Made by a program: the position numbers and the translations under genes
Notes under the pieces: generated by a model
Databases searched by the model: none
The model's input: the letters and a program-made list of their open reading frames with translations, nothing else
What the model was told of the DNA's origin: nothing
Source: Wenjunlia tyrosinilytica
Lineage (GTDB): Bacteria > Actinomycetota > Actinomycetes > Streptomycetales > Streptomycetaceae
Reading direction: 5' to 3'
Length of the DNA stretch: 64,000 nt
Assembly: GCF_014646055.1 (NCBI RefSeq)
Contig: NZ_BMMS01000003.1
Span: 186,001 to 250,000 of the forward strand
Shown: positions 61,884-64,000 of the stretch, one piece after another
Numbering within the stretch: position 1 is the first letter of the stretch
How the letters are laid out: the number at the start of each line of letters is the position of its first letter

Positions 61884-63008
61884 CTAGACGCGTTCCATGC
61901 CCATCACCAGGTCGAGCACCTCCCGGGCGCAGCCCCAGGAGAAGCTGAAGCCGGAGCCGGCGTGGCCGAAGTTGTGGACGATGTTGAAGCCGTACTCCCG
62001 TTCAAGGCAGACGTTCTCGACGCGGTACGGGCGCAGGCCCACGACGAGTTCGACGTCCTCGTCGTCGAGGCCGACGCCCTCCAGTTCCTCGTGCAGGAAG
62101 TCCTGGCAGCGCCGGTACATCTCCCGGACCGGCGGGTAGCCCTTGTCGAGCCCGCTGTCGTACTCGCCGGGTTCGACGAGGCCGCCGAGCATCACCGTGT
62201 CGCCGCGCGGGACGACGAGGAGCATGTCCTGCTCGTCGCGGCTCTTGGCGAGGGCGTGGGCCTGGATGACGGGGCGGTTGAGCTTGTCCGCGGGCATCCT
62301 GATCAGTGCTCCGCGCAAGGGGACCATGGCCGCGCCCGCGAGTTCCGCCGCGCCCATCCCCGAGCAGTTCACGATGGCGTCGACCTCGAACTCCTTGCGC
62401 AGCGCCGCCTCCTGGGGCAGCAGCCGACCGGTGACGCGGCGGCCGCCCTCCTGGACGGTGACGCCCGAGTGGACGGCCTGGCGGCGCAGCCAGCCCATGT
62501 ACACGGGGGCGTCGACGGCGGGCACGGTGAGCCGGTAGCCGTCGACGATCCCGAACTCCTTGACGACCCGCTCGTCCACGTCCTCCCCCGTCAGCCGCCG
62601 GTACCCCTGGATCTGGCCGACCTCGTACAGGGCCTCGAGCTCCCGCCGTTTGACCACCTCGACGCGGTCGCTCTCGACCGGCTCGGTGAAGTAGAAGTTC
62701 GCGCGGACCATGCGCACACCGCTGTACGCCGGTCCCGTCGACGCCTTGAGCGTGCGCAGCCCGGCGAACTTCTGGTACGAGGCCATGCACCAGGACTTCG
62801 ACCGGCTGATCGAGACGGGGTTGCCGTGCTGGCCGCACACCGCCGGCGGAAATTCCCACAGGGCCCCGGCGACCGCCGACACCGTTCTCTCCGCGGGCCG
62901 CTCTCCTAGCACATGGACGTCCAAACCGTTCCCGGCGAGGGTGAGCGCGGTGGTCAGGCCGCTCACCCCAGCCCCGATCACGAGAACTCTGCGCACCGTC
63001 CGTGCCAT
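61884..63008 (-). CDS. FAD-dependent amino acid oxidase-like protein
   Basis: A 374-residue FAD oxidoreductase of the D-amino-acid oxidase type. The dinucleotide site LVIGAGVSGLTTALTLAGNG is at the N terminus. C-terminal DAO segments are VVGLRPYRVENVCLE and the closing NFGHAGSGFSFSWGCA. It likely oxidises a D-amino acid or an imino acid to an oxo acid plus H2O2. ATG at 63008 has GGAAGGAG about 8 bases upstream. Single gene before a SpoIIE-type phosphatase. Confidence 0.88.
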   Translation of the reverse strand: MARTVRRVLVIGAGVSGLTTALTLAGNGLDVHVLGERPAERTVSAVAGALWEFPPAVCGQHGNPVSISRSKSWCMASYQKFAGLRTLKASTGPAYSGVRMVRANFYFTEPVESDRVEVVKRRELEALYEVGQIQGYRRLTGEDVDERVVKEFGIVDGYRLTVPAVDAPVYMGWLRRQAVHSGVTVQEGGRRVTGRLLPQEAALRKEFEVDAIVNCSGMGAAELAGAAMVPLRGALIRMPADKLNRPVIQAHALAKSRDEQDMLLVVPRGDTVMLGGLVEPGEYDSGLDKGYPPVREMYRRCQDFLHEELEGVGLDDEDVELVVGLRPYRVENVCLEREYGFNIVHNFGHAGSGFSFSWGCAREVLDLVMGMERV

Positions 63009-63122
63009 TCCCGGCTCCTTCCTTCCACGGGCGGGTATACGGACGGGGCACCGGCGAGGTTCATTCCCGGCAACCAGGAACCTCATCGGGGGTTGCGCCG
63101 TTATCTCCAGTGAGACCCCGCG

Positions 63123-64000
63123 TCATCCCCCGTACGCGGGGTCTCGCCATGTCTTGGTGTCCTTCCCTTCGGCGGCCTCGTCCGCGCGCACCGCCGGGGT
63201 GCGCTGGAGCGCCAGCAGCGCCACGTCGTCGGAGAGTCCGCATCCCGCGTGCCGGTGCAGCGCGTCGCGCAGGGTGGCGACCACCGCGGCCGGGTCGAGG
63301 ACCCCGTCGTGGGTCGCGCCGTGGACGGCCGAGGCCACATTCTCCGCGAGAGGGAAGAACGCGCCGTCGGCGTCCCGTGCGTCCCCCGCCCCGTCGGTGT
63401 GCAGCAGCAGGGCCTCCCCGGGCCGGAGCGCGGCACGGGCGGTGGTCACCGGTTCGGCGTCGAGGTCGAGCAGTCCCAGCGGCGGCGCGGCGTGCGGTGC
63501 CTCCACGGTGTGGGCGCGCTGTCCGGGGGCGAGGCGCAGCGGCGGCGGGTGGCCGCAGTTGACCACGACGGCCTCGCCGCCGTCGTGGAGTTCCACGAGC
63601 ACCAGGGTCACGAACTCCTCGGCCGGGGGTGCGCCGGATCCGTCGCCCGGGTCGGCGCGCTGGAGCAGGTGCCGGTGCAGGGAGCGGTCGAGGCGCCGCA
63701 GGAGGCCGTCGAGGGTGGGTTCGTCGTGCGCCGCCTCGCGGAAGCTGCCGAGGACGGCGGCGACGGTGCCTATCGCGGCCAGCCCGTGGCCGCGTACGTC
63801 GCCGAGGATCGCGCGCACTCCGTACGGCGTGGCCAGGACCTCGTAGAGGTCGCCGCCTATCTGGGCGCCCTCGCTGGCTGACAGGTAGGTGCCGACGATC
63901 CCGAACGGGCCGAGGCTGTTCGGCAGGGGCCGCAGCAGGACCTGCTGGGCCGCCATGGCCACCTTCCTGAGCGCGTCGAGTTCGCGGATCAGGCGCGTCC
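63123..64000 (-). CDS. SpoIIE-type PP2C phosphatase (5' end beyond window)
   Basis: Partial gene: 291 residues are present and the frame remains open to the right edge, with no stop between the GTG at 63962 and 64000. The PP2C/SpoIIE catalytic region shows LRPLPNSLGP, SEGAQIGGDLYEV, ILGDVRGHG and LLLHTDGAGDARD with the metal-binding Asp residues. It dephosphorylates anti-anti-sigma factors and may carry a sensor domain outside the window. The true start is not in view. Confidence 0.85.
   Translation of the reverse strand, partial: TRLIRELDALRKVAMAAQQVLLRPLPNSLGPFGIVGTYLSASEGAQIGGDLYEVLATPYGVRAILGDVRGHGLAAIGTVAAVLGSFREAAHDEPTLDGLLRRLDRSLHRHLLQRADPGDGSGAPPAEEFVTLVLVELHDGGEAVVVNCGHPPPLRLAPGQRAHTVEAPHAAPPLGLLDLDAEPVTTARAALRPGEALLLHTDGAGDARDADGAFFPLAENVASAVHGATHDGVLDPAAVVATLRDALHRHAGCGLSDDVALLALQRTPAVRADEAAEGKDTKTWRDPAYGG

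Overview
The window is a high-GC actinobacterial chromosome segment, almost certainly Streptomyces. It carries ssgB, a sporulation gene found only in sporulating actinomycetes, frequent GTG starts, GTGA/ATGA overlaps and typical Streptomyces core neighbours. From general knowledge, gene order matches the core region of Streptomyces coelicolor running from ssgB (SCO1541) to the argCJBDR cluster (about SCO1576-1580). No phage, transposase, CRISPR array or integrated plasmid is visible, so this is core chromosome with small lineage-specific changes.

Layout. 1-6.6 kb: tRNA-Val(CAC), a small membrane protein divergent from ssgB, a CGNR zinc-finger regulator, a DsbA-like protein, a GNAT acetyltransferase and the pabB-pabC pair. 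6.8-7.35 kb: a tRNA operon (Gly-GCC, Cys-GCA, Val-GAC, Val-GAC) with a good vegetative promoter and a terminator. 7.5-15 kb: an AraC-VOC pair, a zinc-ribbon protein, a phosphotransferase, a penicillin-binding lipoprotein and a transmembrane Ser/Thr kinase. 15-20.3 kb: an aldehyde dehydrogenase divergent from a MaoC hydratase, two overlapping acyl-CoA dehydrogenase genes and a TetR regulator, which look like one acyl-CoA catabolic unit. 20.3-28.5 kb: an rRNA methyltransferase and a cobalamin cluster (cobA, a very large BluB-CobT fusion, cobL). 28.7-31.6 kb: GNAT, methyltransferase, serine hydrolase. 31.7-35.1 kb: the methionine importer metNIQ behind a leader of about 400 nt. 35.3-43.3 kb: AIM24-like protein, GNAT, a Cys-rich sigma factor, a Tat-exported phosphodiesterase, an acyltransferase, a TetR-MFS efflux operon and a DUF427 protein. 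43.5-48.8 kb: a 1572-residue P-type ATPase and a divergent small membrane protein. 48.9-56.8 kb: a complete argCJBDRGH arginine cluster. 56.9-64 kb: DUF1918, a Tat-exported glycosidase-like protein, 3-hydroxybutyryl-CoA dehydrogenase, two unrecognised small proteins, a second AraC-VOC pair, a D-amino-acid oxidase-like flavoprotein and a SpoIIE-type phosphatase cut by the window edge.

Most notable observations. (1) The P-type ATPase contains, upstream of its catalytic half, a second half aligned to it in which the phosphorylated Asp motif and the GDGxND hinge are lost. This reads as an internal pseudo-ATPase. (2) BluB and CobT, which catalyse consecutive steps of lower-ligand synthesis, are fused behind about 880 residues of disordered sequence containing about 13 copies of a 29-residue repeat. 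(3) Short-period tandem arrays (9, 11, 12, 14, 17, 18 and 22 bp) occupy at least ten intergenic gaps and sometimes carry the ribosome binding site. (4) The region has two AraC-VOC gene pairs in the same order. (5) A sigma factor has an N-terminal Cys cluster. (6) metNIQ has a long leader with its own promoter.
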